Shown in pieces: positions 36,081 through 45,794 of a stretch of DNA of 64,000 nucleotides. The stretch is from Persicaria tinctoria. Lineage: Eukaryota; Streptophyta; Magnoliopsida; Caryophyllales; Polygonaceae. A program made the translations under genes and the position numbers. The notes below the pieces were generated by a model. The model was not told the DNA's origin. It was given only the letters and a program-made list of their open reading frames with translations, and did not search any database. The stretch lies in assembly GCA_037127255.1 (NCBI GenBank), contig JBANSL010000005.1, positions 78,063,160 through 78,127,159 on the forward strand, read 5' to 3'. Within the stretch, counting starts at the first letter, position 1; each line of letters begins with the position of its first letter.

Positions 36081-36781
36081 CAGTGTGATTTGTGCATGGT
36101 CAGATTTCAAGAAAGCGTGATTTTTAGTACAAAGATTAGGAAATTCTTTTAGGATAGAGTGACTTATAATCACACGGTCCAATTTTTCATAAATGTTATC
36201 GCTACCATGTTCTCGTTTTCTCCATGTGAAGTTATTACCACAAGCTGGAGAATCAACCAGATTATGAGTACTCATTATATCTCTAAGTCTTGTAAATCTG
36301 TTTATAGATGGCGTTCTGCCACCATGCTTGTCATTTGGTTCCAAAATTTCATTTAGATCTCCCAGAATAATGAGAGAGTCCTTAGCTTTGCTTATGTAGT
36401 CATCAATAGATGTCCAAAAAGCATTTTTTCGTTTGCATAAGGAGTTGCATAGATAAATAAGATTTCTATTGTAATGTTTAGTTTGGTGTTGGTATAGTCT
36501 GCCTGAATAATCCGATCAGTGGAGTTTCTAATGGTGAGGGTTTCATTTTGGAATTGCGATTCTTTCCAAAGGAGGCAGAGGCCTCCAAACAGGCCATTTG
36601 AGGGACGGAAGAACATCTTGTCGAAACCTGGTTTTCTCCAACAATTTTCCGGGGGTGGATTAGTTAGTTTTGTTTCGGCTAACATTAAAATTTTAATGTG
36701 ATCCGATTTAGCAGTGGATTCGATATGAGTCCAGACATTTTTCCTACTTAGTCCCCTCACATTCCAGAAGCTAAACTTCAT
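36080..36781 (-). pseudogene. LINE ORF2 endonuclease region, frameshifted
   Basis: ORF2 starts at an ATG (36781) inside the end of ORF1. The APE-type endonuclease begins with WNVRGLSRKNVW, then LMLAETKL (the catalytic E) and GGLCLLWK. One A appears to be missing from an A-run near 36418, which ends the first frame at 36392. The next frame carries the GDLNEIL motif (about 36345-36365), NNFTWRKREHG and the C-terminal SDHAQI motif (about 36095), so the domain is complete apart from the frameshift. Confidence 0.88.
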
Positions 36782-39422
36782 ATAAAACCAGTTGGGGGTT
36801 TCGGTACCTTAAAGAGTTAGGACCATACTTGTAGAGGTTTTGATTTATAAAATGGTTTGTATTAGTTTGGATTTGGGTGTTGATATTACTGGTGGTTTCA
36901 GGATTCATTTTTCTAGTCAAAGAGGTAAAGTTTAGTGTTGTAAGGTTGTAGTTGATTTGAATTACTCTAGGTTCTGGAGGGTTGTTTGTTAGAATTTTTG
37001 AATCAAGGTTTCGAAAATAAGAGGTGATAATGATTGTGTTTTGTATTCCAGAAGATTGACATATAACAAATGGTACATCAGACCTCATGAGTTGCTCGCA
37101 AATACATATATAAATTCTCAAACCCTTAGCAGAGAAATATAGATGATTGAGAGTATGTAGTGTCCACTGTTTCTGTTTTACAAGTTTAGAAATTTCTGTG
37201 CAAATCAGAGCAAAGGCTTCACAAGTCAAAAAATGGAGACAGTTTATGTGGCAGTTGCTTGTAATAACCCATGGAAGATAGAAAAATTTACTGCAGCTGC
37301 AAACCTTCCAAAGACCCCTTCTATTTGAGTTATTATGTGATGGTGAAATGTAGATTACTCCTTCCCATTCCTGCTTGCAGGATTTCCTTGTAACCACTGT
37401 TGTTATTTTGTAGCTGAGATCTTGAACTCTTGGAGTCCAATTTGTGCTCTTAGTCACTGTTGTTTCCCTGCTGGTTGTGTTGAAGATTTGTATAGATTGT
37501 AAACAAACAAATTGCTCGAGAGAAAAGATCCCTCGAGCAGGCTTAGTATAGAGTTCAGGGTTATGTCTATGATAGTAAATTTTTATATATAATTGATAAC
37601 TGGCAACAGAATTGAGTATATAGTACTGATCATAGTTTATGAAAAATGCAATTCTCCTTCTGCTATTGTAAGTATGACAGCAGTTATTTAAAAACCATGA
37701 GAGAAAAGCTAAGTGTGTATCATACAGAGTATGCAAGTACTGATCACAGTTTATGAAAGATGCAATTCTCCTTATTCTGTGATAAAAGAGATAGCAGTAA
37801 TTTAATAGCCATATGAGAGAGGTTAGGTGTGTATTTCCTTTAGTTTTGAGGAAGATATCATTCAACTCAGTTAAGAAGGAGATCAAATATGAATCAGACC
37901 TCTTCATAACTGATACTAGGTAAAGAAATTTAAAGTATATAAAGAGATTAGAGAAGTCAAGGCTGTCAAACAATCCAAGATCATGGACAGAAGCTTGGGT
38001 AGAAAGCAAATAGTCAGGCAGTAGACATGCAAGGTGAATTATGATTATTTCATCATGAGTTTTCATAGAGAGAATCATCAGTAAAGTGAGACTATAGTAA
38101 TATGGTAAATTTATAAGCAAAGAATTACAGATAATGGTTAGCCTTAGTATGTTGTGGAACAACATATAGTAGAATATAGGTAAGCATACATTTATAGCAA
38201 ATCCAAACAAGTAGCTAAGAGATAAAATGTGAGGCCGGTTAAAATCTGTAATTAATTTATAATAGTATTGCAAAACCTTAATCTGCAAAGGCACAAAATA
38301 AGAGCACTTAGCAGAAGAAAGGCAACCATATTGAATCTGATAATCCAGTGATAGTTCATAACATAGGTTTTGATTACTAATCGAGGATAGATTACAAACA
38401 TCAGATAAACTAGCAATGCTAGGAGCATAATAGATAGTCATTGAGAACCAGAGTCTAGTACGAGCTGAAGTAGAGGTTTTAGGGTGAGATGTCCATAGAA
38501 GAGTGAGAAATCCTAAAATGCATTGGTCATGACAATGATTATGATGATTGGCATATTTTAGTAAAGCAGGATGGAAGTGTATGAGTGAAGAAGCATAGCT
38601 TACTAGAGTTTTAGCATATTTAGTAATCTTGGATGCTTTGTTAAGTTGTTTGTTTGCCATTAAAGCAACATAGTAAAGATTGAATTCGTACAAGCCAGAG
38701 AAAACATAATGCTTTTTGTTGTAAAAGACAGAAGTAGGAGAGTTAAGAGAGATTTTGGGTTTGATAGTTGGATATAAAGTTACATACCTATTAATGCAGT
38801 TGTGACTAAAGATGAAATCAAAAATACTAAAAGTCCCAACAGCACAGTAATAGTAATAGTGGTGTGAAATGTTGTAGTGCCTGGTCAATATGCATTTAGT
38901 TATGGATGGGTAACATTGTTTGGGTAACAACCAGTAAATAGGCATATAGAGTTGGTAATTTGAATCAAGTGTGTGACAGTAGCTTTGTATAATATTAGTT
39001 TGTGAGAGATCATAGTCCAAGTCCTGAGCAAGTGTATTGTAGTAATATTGGATCAAATAATTGAGTAATAAGCCATAAGAAAAATAATGATTTTTCATTA
39101 AAGATAGCATACAGACATTAGATGAGGCAATAGTTCTAAAGGAATAATATACAGCATCCTTGAGCTGGGTGAAGAATGGGTCTAGGACAAGATTTCCCTT
39201 GCCTTTATCACTTTTCGGTGGTTTAGGAGGTTTGGGGTTTTTGTGAGTTTTTTTGGGTGTCGGTGAATCCTCAAAGAGGATCCTCTTCCCTTTGATTTGA
39301 GTATTTTTGGGTGTTGGTGGATCCTCAATGAGAATCTCCTTCCCTTTTTTGGGGGTTTTGTGGGTGTCGGTAAATCCTCTACGAGGATTCCCTTCCCTTT
39401 ATCAATTTGGTTTGACTCCATA
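36771..39422 (-). CDS. LINE ORF1, long atypical protein (one frameshift)
   Basis: The likely start is the ATG at 39422 (MESNQIDKGKGILVEDL). The frame changes once in a T/G homopolymer run near 39340-39350 and then stays open to the TAG at 36771-36773, about 880 codons in all; 39110-36771 alone is 779 codons. The N-terminus has three degenerate repeats of the form KGKxILxEDxPTP followed by a Lys/Pro-rich stretch. The remainder is rich in Tyr, Leu, Ile, Asn, His and Cys. There is a diverged in-frame tandem duplication near 37620-37850 (LLNYCYLFYHRIRRIASFIN and FLNNCCHTYNSRRRIAFFIN). I see no CCHC knuckle, RRM or DUF4283 motif. By position it should be the nucleic-acid-binding ORF1 protein, but that is inference; it could instead be a captured or unrelated frame. 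The last codons overlap ORF2. Confidence 0.65.
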
Positions 39423-40370
39423 GGAGCAAAAAAGTACAGATACCAGCAACAGAACACAGAAAACAAAGAGCAATAAGGGTTATGAGCAGCAAGGAGCAAG
39501 AGCATAGAGTTAGGTGAGAGAGAGGTATTTAATTTTGAAGCACAAATGCTTAAATAGTATAAGCTAAAAATCGAGCACAGATGTGAATCCACATATCCAG
39601 AAATCAACTGGATTTTGAAATAGAGAGAGGGGGATTTGAAAGCATACTTGTCATAGATGTAAGAAGCTCCATGAAGATCCAGAGAGCGAAGAAAGTGAAG
39701 ATGGCAAACCCGTTGGCCAGGCTTCGACGCCAACAGACCAAGCCACCCATGCTGAATAGCCCATCTATAGTCAGAGGACTCGATGAAACGAGTCAGGCAG
39801 CCGAGGAGAGGGCCGAGATAGAGGGAATCGATGATTGGGACAATGATTAGGGCTATTCTTCCCCATTGAATCGATTGAAAGAAAATTGGACGAGTTGGAA
39901 CCCGAAAACAACTCCCGACCCAAAGACCACTCCAGTTGAAGAGGGAGTCGTTTAAACGGCCAAATCGGCCAAAGTGAGATGAAGTAGAGAGAAGCCCTTG
40001 TGACAACGATTACTTCTATAGATCCCCATAGGAGTGATGTGAATGAACAGAGCGAACAAAACCCTAGAAATGAGGTTTCGCACACAACCCCGCTCCAGAT
40101 CCAAAATTTGTGCCAGATCCAGAACCGATATTGTTTAATATTGATAGGGCCATACCGATTTGAGCTTCGAGAAGGGGTTGAAGTGAGATTTGCAGGGAAA
40201 TTGCTTGCTTTTCCAGAGTGGGATTGAGGTTTCTGGGTAGGGGATGAAGAGCGATAGGTAATTAGGGGCGCGTGAGGCCGCGCATTCTTTTTGGGGGTAT
40301 TGGGGTTTTCGGGTGCCATTTTAAGTGGACCGATATTCAATTCTTCAAATTTTCTCAACTTGGCAACTGC
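39423..40370 (-). other. LINE 5' untranslated leader
   Basis: This is the segment between the 5' end defined by the target duplication and the proposed ORF1 start. Overlapping minus-strand frames cover it (39771-40358 and 39182-40006), but they carry no domain that I recognise. Full-length LINEs keep their internal pol II promoter here, which is inference for this copy. Confidence 0.5.
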
Positions 40371-40381
40371 CTCAAAACAAC
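40371..40381. repeat. Target site duplication of the LINE, distal copy
   Basis: Exact copy of 32573-32583. It fixes the LINE 5' end at 40370 and implies that the TAF2 upstream DNA once ran directly into 40382 and beyond. Confidence 0.88.
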
Positions 40382-40382
40382 C

Positions 40383-41960
40383 TTTGACAAGATAATTTCA
40401 AGTGTTTACCAACAAAAAAAAAAGATAATTTCAAGAAAATTACAAGTAAATTCTTTTCATTTTTTTCCAAAAAAATTGCAAAACGGTCCAAATCTCTATC
40501 TTCTACGAATCGAAACCTAAATATGTTAAACGAACTATTGTGATCGAAAACAGACTAAAATCGATGAAATTAGTCGAGGTATCAATTGACGAGACTCGAA
40601 TTGGTATATCGATCGTCTTAGATGATTATCGAATGACATTCGATGATTATTTATGGTCGTCATTCCAAAAAATTATCGAGTTTCGCAAAGGACGAGCTAA
40701 ATAAAGGGCATCGACAATGTTTGATGAGGGTCTTGTGTACCTTCGCCCTTCGGCAACGTTCCCGTCCAATGGGCTGTGCAAAGAGCCCAACGGAACAGGG
40801 CCTCCAAATTTTCTAGGGCCCCAATAAAATTTATTAGTAGTTATATTATTTGTTGTTTTAACAAACAAAAAGGTTATCTTGTCTCAGTGGCAACTGGCAA
40901 GCAGCGTAAGCCATCCCACTTTACATTTATCAATGCAACTAATCATGGTTCGAATCTCAAGTGGGGATTGTTTGTTTGTTTGGTTTAATCTTTTAATAAA
41001 CATTTTTGTATATGGAAAAGTGGAAAACTACATTGGGCTAATAGTGCCATCTCATTAATATTTTTAATTACTTTTGGTCCTTTTTATTAACTATTTTTAT
41101 TATATACATCCTTATAATTGATAAACTACGTTATTTTTGGGGCTTCTTCTCAACTATTTATAATTATTTTTGGAATCTTCTTACTAACTATTTTTATTTG
41201 TTAATTTAACACAACTTCTTGTTATATTGATACAAACATAAAGAGTAAAAATGGCTAAAATCTAATAAAAGGTAGTCCTATATTCAATTTATTTTGGTCC
41301 TTTTTTATTTTTCAAAATAAATTTATTTTATAATTTTACTACATGTTTGTGATTTATGAGTAAATCTTCATAAATACTACACCTAGTAAAATAGTTATAT
41401 TTGACTTTTTCATAGGGTTTGAAAAATAAAAACTCTATAAAATGTTGACTTTAATAATTTCATACGTTTATTTTATAGTAGTAGTTTTTATTCTTATTAA
41501 AAACTATATAAAAATTTAAATATTCAAATATAGAGCTAGGTAGTATTGAACAGGGCCCCCAAAATACATTGGACGGTCTTGTTGATGAGGCTCCTACGTA
41601 CCCTCGACTACGTTTGATGAGGCTCTTGCGTACCCTCGACACCTTTTGCCGAGGTCCCCTATTTAGCTCGTCATATGTCAACTTCGATAATTTTTTCGAA
41701 CAATGGCCACAAATAATCATCGAATGTCATTCGATAATCAACTAAGACGATCGATATACCGATTCGAGTCTAGATCAATTGATGCCTTGACTGATTTCAT
41801 CGATTCCAGACTATTTTCGATCACAATAGTTCATCCAACATATTTAGGTTTCGATTAATAGAAGAGAGAGTTTTGAACCATTTTGTAGTTTTTTTTTGGA
41901 AGAAATGAAAAAGACATGCGTGCAATTTATTTGAAATTATCTTGCCAAAAGCCATTTTGG
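40383..41960. repeat. Long inverted repeat, arms about 350 bp
   Basis: The left arm (about 40383-40740) and right arm (about 41600-41960) are reverse complements over most of their length. Shared pieces include CGAAACCTAAATATGTT, GTATATCGATCGTCTTAG and CGAATGACATTCGATGATTATTT. The spacer is about 0.85 kb and contains a tRNA-like SINE candidate. Near the inner ends there are also direct repeats (TTTGATGAGG with CTTGYGTACC). It may be a fold-back or Mutator-type non-autonomous element; I could not define the target duplication. Confidence 0.75.
40863..40990 (+). repeat. tRNA-derived SINE candidate
   Basis: An A-box-like TGTCTCAGTGGCAACTGG is followed by a B box GGTTCGAATCTC about 60 bp later, and the unit ends with TTGTTTGTTTGTTTGG. 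It lies in the spacer of the long inverted repeat, in the plus orientation. Confidence 0.5.
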
Positions 41961-42009
41961 GATCTTGTCTAAAGCCGCTATCATTAAAGATATAGTGATT
42001 TTTTTTTTC

Positions 42010-42897
42010 ATAATGGCCAAAAAGAGAAAAAAAAAAAAGGAAATTAGCCAAAAATCCAAACTATTTTGTGATTTAGCCAAAATAGAGGTAAGTCACGATT
42101 TCAAACAGCGACTCTATCCTAACTTTTAAGAAAAACTAATAAAAATAATAAAGTCGTTGTTTGAAACAGCGACTTTGTATTTTTTTGATAAAATATAAAT
42201 ATAGGGAGAGTCGCTGCTTTTTTGTTTTTAATTTAAGTTGAAACAACCCCCTCCCAATTCCCATGCCATCAATCCCCCCTCTCTCTCTAACACCATTTTT
42301 TTTATTAGGTAAAAATTTAAAGGTCAGACATGTCTGACTCATCAATAGGCCAACAAAGTCGGCAGACGGCGAACTGTCAAACATACAATCCTGAAAATAG
42401 AAATACAAACAACAAGCGAAATGAAGCAAACAACAATAAACTCTACAACAAAACGAATCAAGAAGACCAACTCCAAGTAAGTTGATGAAGCCCCCGAAGA
42501 ACGAAACCAAGCACCACCGACCAGTGACACCGCGGGTCAGCAGGACTCTATGTCCCGTGGGTAGTGCAGACGAACTCCAAGGAAACATGATCCCGGATAC
42601 AGGGTCGCCCTGAGCGCACCACCTCGACCCCAGCCAGACCCGACTCTAGACTCCACGCCCCCCTCTCTCTCTAACACCATGGTACAACAAAAGACTCCCC
42701 ATATTTACATTTTTTTCCACATTTTATTTTTAATTATGAATTTTATCAAAAAAAAAATACAAAGTCGTTGTTTGAAACAACGACTTTGTTATTTTAATAA
42801 ATAAAAAAAAATTAATTCGGTACCCTACTTTGGCTAAATACCAAAATAGTTTCGGATTTAGGCTATTTTACAAAAAAAAATCGGTTTTTTGGCTACT
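42010..42897. mobile_element. TIR element with AAGTCG...CGACTT palindromes
   Basis: The outer parts are inverted copies: AGCCAAAAATCCAAACTATTT on the left and AGCCTAAATCCGAAACTATTT read from the right, each continuing into TTTAGCCAAA. Inside each arm lies a near-perfect palindrome, AAGTCGTTGTTTGAAACAGCGACTT at 42150-42175 (given by position) and its partner at 42761-42787. The middle is interrupted by a retro-insertion at about 42296-42656. No transposase is present. The superfamily is unassigned, possibly Mutator-like. Confidence 0.65.
42296..42656 (-). mobile_element. Short retro-insertion with poly(A) and 20-bp target duplication
   Basis: The flanks CCCCCTCTCTCTCTAACACC plus AT are repeated on both sides (about 42275-42295 and 42660-42680), and the minus-strand 3' end has TTTACCTAATAAAAAAAA. 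This is target-primed reverse transcription of a SINE or a truncated LINE. It is related to 49145-49500: both have a GACTC-rich block followed by GTGGGYAGTG and AAACTCCA or GAACTCCA. No tRNA-like boxes are evident, so a LINE 3' fragment is plausible. Confidence 0.75.
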
Positions 42898-43005
42898 TTG
42901 AAAAAAAATTCTGATATACTCCACTTAGTTTTATTACCCGCTCATTTCACAGTTTTTTTATTAAGAAATTATATATATTATTTTATTATATTTTTTTTTA
43001 TAATA

Positions 43006-43258
43006 CTCCACCCGTTAAGAAAAATATATCGTTTTAAAAGTCAAATCTTATTAGGAAAAACATGTCATTTTAGGTATTTTGATATTCACTTTCCAAAATT
43101 ACCCTTGTAATGATTAAGGATTTGTTAGTTGTAGTTTTCAATAAAGTGAAAAAAATAAAGTAATAATTAGGGGTATAAGTGTATTTTTGTTTATTTTTAT
43201 TTGCTTTTTTTTAAATGTGCAAATATCTAAAACGACATGTTTTAATTAACGGAGAGAG
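43006..43258. mobile_element. Stowaway-type MITE
   Basis: The left end CTCCACCCGTTAAGAAAAATA and the right end (inverted) CTCTCTCCGTTAATTAAAACA are bordered by TA on both sides. The length of 253 bp is typical. Confidence 0.78.
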
Positions 43259-43533
43259 TAGTTATTATTAATAAATATGATATTGTAATTTTTTTATATT
43301 GTTTTTGAACAATATACTTTGAAATTTTAGGTCTACTAACATGAATAAGATAACAAATTTCTCTAGTGCATTATTTATTTTTGAATTTTTTTGGTAAAAT
43401 GTCCATTTTCATATCCCTATTTTGCTAAATGTCCACCCTAATATCCTCTTTTGCATTAAGAAAAGTTTAGCTTATTCAACAATGTCGCAATTGGGGTATA
43501 TGATGTTAGCTCTAGGTACGGGGTCTTATCGAG

Positions 43534-44360
43534 GTGCTTTACTACAACTATAGATTTGGAGCCAATCAAGTATCACCGCGTGTCAAACTGTGTCAGACGG
43601 GAGACAGAAGGACTATTCCGCTAATTGATGTCGTTCAAATATCGATGACTCCTGGTGACATTGAGGACAACATGAAGGTTCCATTCGATGGTCCTATCAC
43701 TCGTTCAAGGGCTAAGAAGATTCAAACTGCAACTAAAGCCTTTCTTGTCCGTCACCATGGAACTTTAGAGCAAGGGTTCAGGCCACCCTGGATCACTTGG
43801 CTCAAGGTTACACCACCAGCACCGGAAGTGAGCTTGCGTCCACACTCAAAGCTCATGAAGACTCGTCTACACCCGCCTTGATCTAGTTACACAAGACATG
43901 GCCGAATGGGCCTTGGCCGAGTGGGCTTTGTGGGCCGAGTTCCATGTTATTAGTTAATTTGTTATTTTATGCAATTAGTTAAATAAGGTGGAAAATAATC
44001 ATATCTCTTCTAGATATAATCCTTGGCCACCAAGTTATTAAATATCTATCTCATTAGAATTTATTTATCTTAGAGTTATTTCATTTATCTTTAGACATAA
44101 TAGATCTATCCAAACCCCTTTCCTTTGCAAGGAAGGATTGGTAAGATCTTCCATAGCTTTACTATATATTCATGTTTATGCACTTTGAATTAATTAGATT
44201 GAATTAGAATTGAGAAACCCCTTTAAAGGGTTCTCGATTATCAATCCCAAAGGCTATCCGGTTAGTGTGTCTAATACCTTTCGGCAATCATCACCATCAC
44301 TGTCTTTAATCATCACCATCATCATCGTTCATCACCTTGATCAAAATCAATAAACACAGC
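43534..44360 (+). mobile_element. Ty3/gypsy pol C-terminal tail and downstream region
   Basis: A plus-strand frame (to 43881) encodes GDIEDNMKVPFDGPITRSRAKKIQ near its middle. The PITRSRAKK segment is the characteristic linker at the C-terminus of many plant Ty3/gypsy polyproteins. Upstream gypsy domains are absent, so this is a remnant. The following AT-rich 0.45 kb, ending in CATCATCACC repeats at about 44285-44335, is probably LTR or 3' untranslated DNA; no second LTR is in the window. Confidence 0.6.
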
Positions 44361-44389
44361 CTGCGCTCTTTTTAGAACCATCCAAGAAG

Positions 44390-44705
44390 AAGACTCGGCA
44401 AGGCCTGGTGACACCGGCCTGCAGTCCGGCTCGCCCAGCGAGCGCGGCTCCATCGCCGCCGCGCGCGCAACCCCTTGGCTCTCGCCATCGCCCTCGCTCC
44501 AGCAGGCGCTACTCGCGAACCCCGGCTCCCGCTCGCGCGCGTTTGCACCTGCTCTCGCCCTCGCAGTCGCTCGACGCCGCGCCCTGAGGAGCACTGCCCC
44601 TGCGTTTCAACGTCGTTCGCTCCTGCGACTCTCGCCTCGCTACCGGCGATCGCCACCGGCTCTCCCGCGCATCTGGAGACGCGCATCCAGGGCCGCGCAC
44701 ACCTG
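44390..44705. other. GC-rich island, no supported gene
   Basis: About 315 bp with dense CGCG, GCGC and CCGGC words lie abruptly between AT-rich flanks. Frames are open on both strands only because GC-rich DNA lacks stops. It follows the gypsy tail and may be its U5 or leader. Confidence 0.5.
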
Positions 44706-45149
44706 CTTCTTTCGCTTTCCTTTCGCTATAGCTTAAGTTTAATTAGTTTGAATTTTAATTATGTTTATTTCCATCGCTGTTAGTGTGTGAATTTCTTAAG
44801 TTAAGAAATTGTTTAGTTAGTATTACTTAGTTTGGTTTAATTTTGTTTAAGTTTAAGTTTAATTAGTTTAATTCAATTGTGTTAATCATGAGATATTGGA
44901 AGAGCATTGCAAGATCGGGCAAATATACGGTGTGGTTCTTGATCTTGAGCCCACAGGCGAAGGATCGGGTATCCCAAACGTATCACTAATTCCTTTCCAA
45001 TGAGAACTAGACACCGCGTCCCATATCCCTCACGTGCTTTCTTTTTTTAGTATATGATTTATGAGTTGGATTGTTCCTCCATGTATTGGTTTTTGTGTGG
45101 TTTCTGAGCTAGGAGCGCTCAGAATTGAAGTTCTACTCACTATCAAATA
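44706..45149. other. AT-rich intergenic DNA
   Basis: It contains short GTTTAAGTTTAATTAG repeats (44725-44875) and then single-copy sequence. No gene is recognised. Confidence 0.4.
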
Positions 45150-45416
45150 CTCCCTCCGATCCAGAAAGATTGACGTTTTGGCTTGGGGTATTTGATCCAC
45201 AAAGTATGACGTTGTATCTCATTAATTGGCAATTGCATTTACTATACAATTAACGCTTTAGTCTTTGGAATTCCATTACCAATGGGGGAGTACTATAATC
45301 AATGTTCATTGGCAATACGAGTATAATCCAATGCTCCATCCTCACAGGTAATACTCCCTATTTCGTTATTCATCCTCACAGGTATTATACTCTGCTTTCG
45401 TTAGTTATAAATGGAA

Positions 45417-45713
45417 TTAGAAATATTTTGGCATAATTATAGGGTGCAATCGAATGAACTTACTGGAGTTATTCGTTAGGTGCAACTCATTTTCTTCATC
45501 GATTTGATCAATCGTTAGATCGATAATCGGGTCAGCTCCTACCCCATTTACTTCGAACCCGTTTTCGACGTCTTCATCGACATAATCTTCTGAAAATTCA
45601 TTGAGATCAAATGAAAATTCTTCATTTGATAAGTCATGAAAATCATCGTTTGGAAGGATATTCAAATCAAGGTTAGTGAGGGAAGCCATAGATTGAGTGT
45701 GTGTTGATGACAA
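45417..45713 (-). pseudogene. Possible N-terminus of a mariner-like transposase
   Basis: The 98-codon frame is acidic and has LDLNILPND and FDLNEFSEDYVDEDVENG motifs. DLN-type motifs of this kind occur in the N-terminal region of plant mariner-like transposases, and they also match EAR repressor motifs (DLNxxP, LxLxL) of host proteins. Its place inside Stowaway-type termini favours the transposon origin. No DNA-binding or DDE part follows. The start could be 45713 or the second ATG at 45689 (MASLTNLDLN). Confidence 0.45.
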
Positions 45714-45794
45714 TCTTCCACCAACCTATATAAACACTAGCGTGGCTGATGGAAGTCATAAGTTTTGGCTCCATATTCTTCATGTTTAAATTAT

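Larger units (their letters stand above)
32584..40370 (-). mobile_element. Near full-length LINE (non-LTR retrotransposon) with RNase H
   Basis: The 3' end is a 24-nt poly(A), seen as T at 32584-32607. An 11-bp target duplication CTCAAAACAAC lies at 32573-32583 and 40371-40381, giving a 7,787-bp insertion. From 5' to 3' (right to left) it has a leader of about 0.95 kb, a long ORF1 (39422-36771) and an ORF2 (36781 to about 32644) with endonuclease, reverse transcriptase, a CCHC-type zf-RVT region and RNase H, as in plant L1-clade LINEs. The intact target duplication and long poly(A) suggest a fairly recent insertion, though ORF2 has frameshifts. Confidence 0.93.

Noticed and set aside
36771..39110. 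Host gene between the TAF2 promoter and the intergenic repeats
   Set aside because: The frame lies wholly inside the LINE bounded by the target duplication and overlaps ORF2, so it is treated as LINE ORF1.
44322..44783. Arg/Ala-rich frames on both strands
   Set aside because: They follow from the GC-rich island; all frames lack stops there and no domain is seen.
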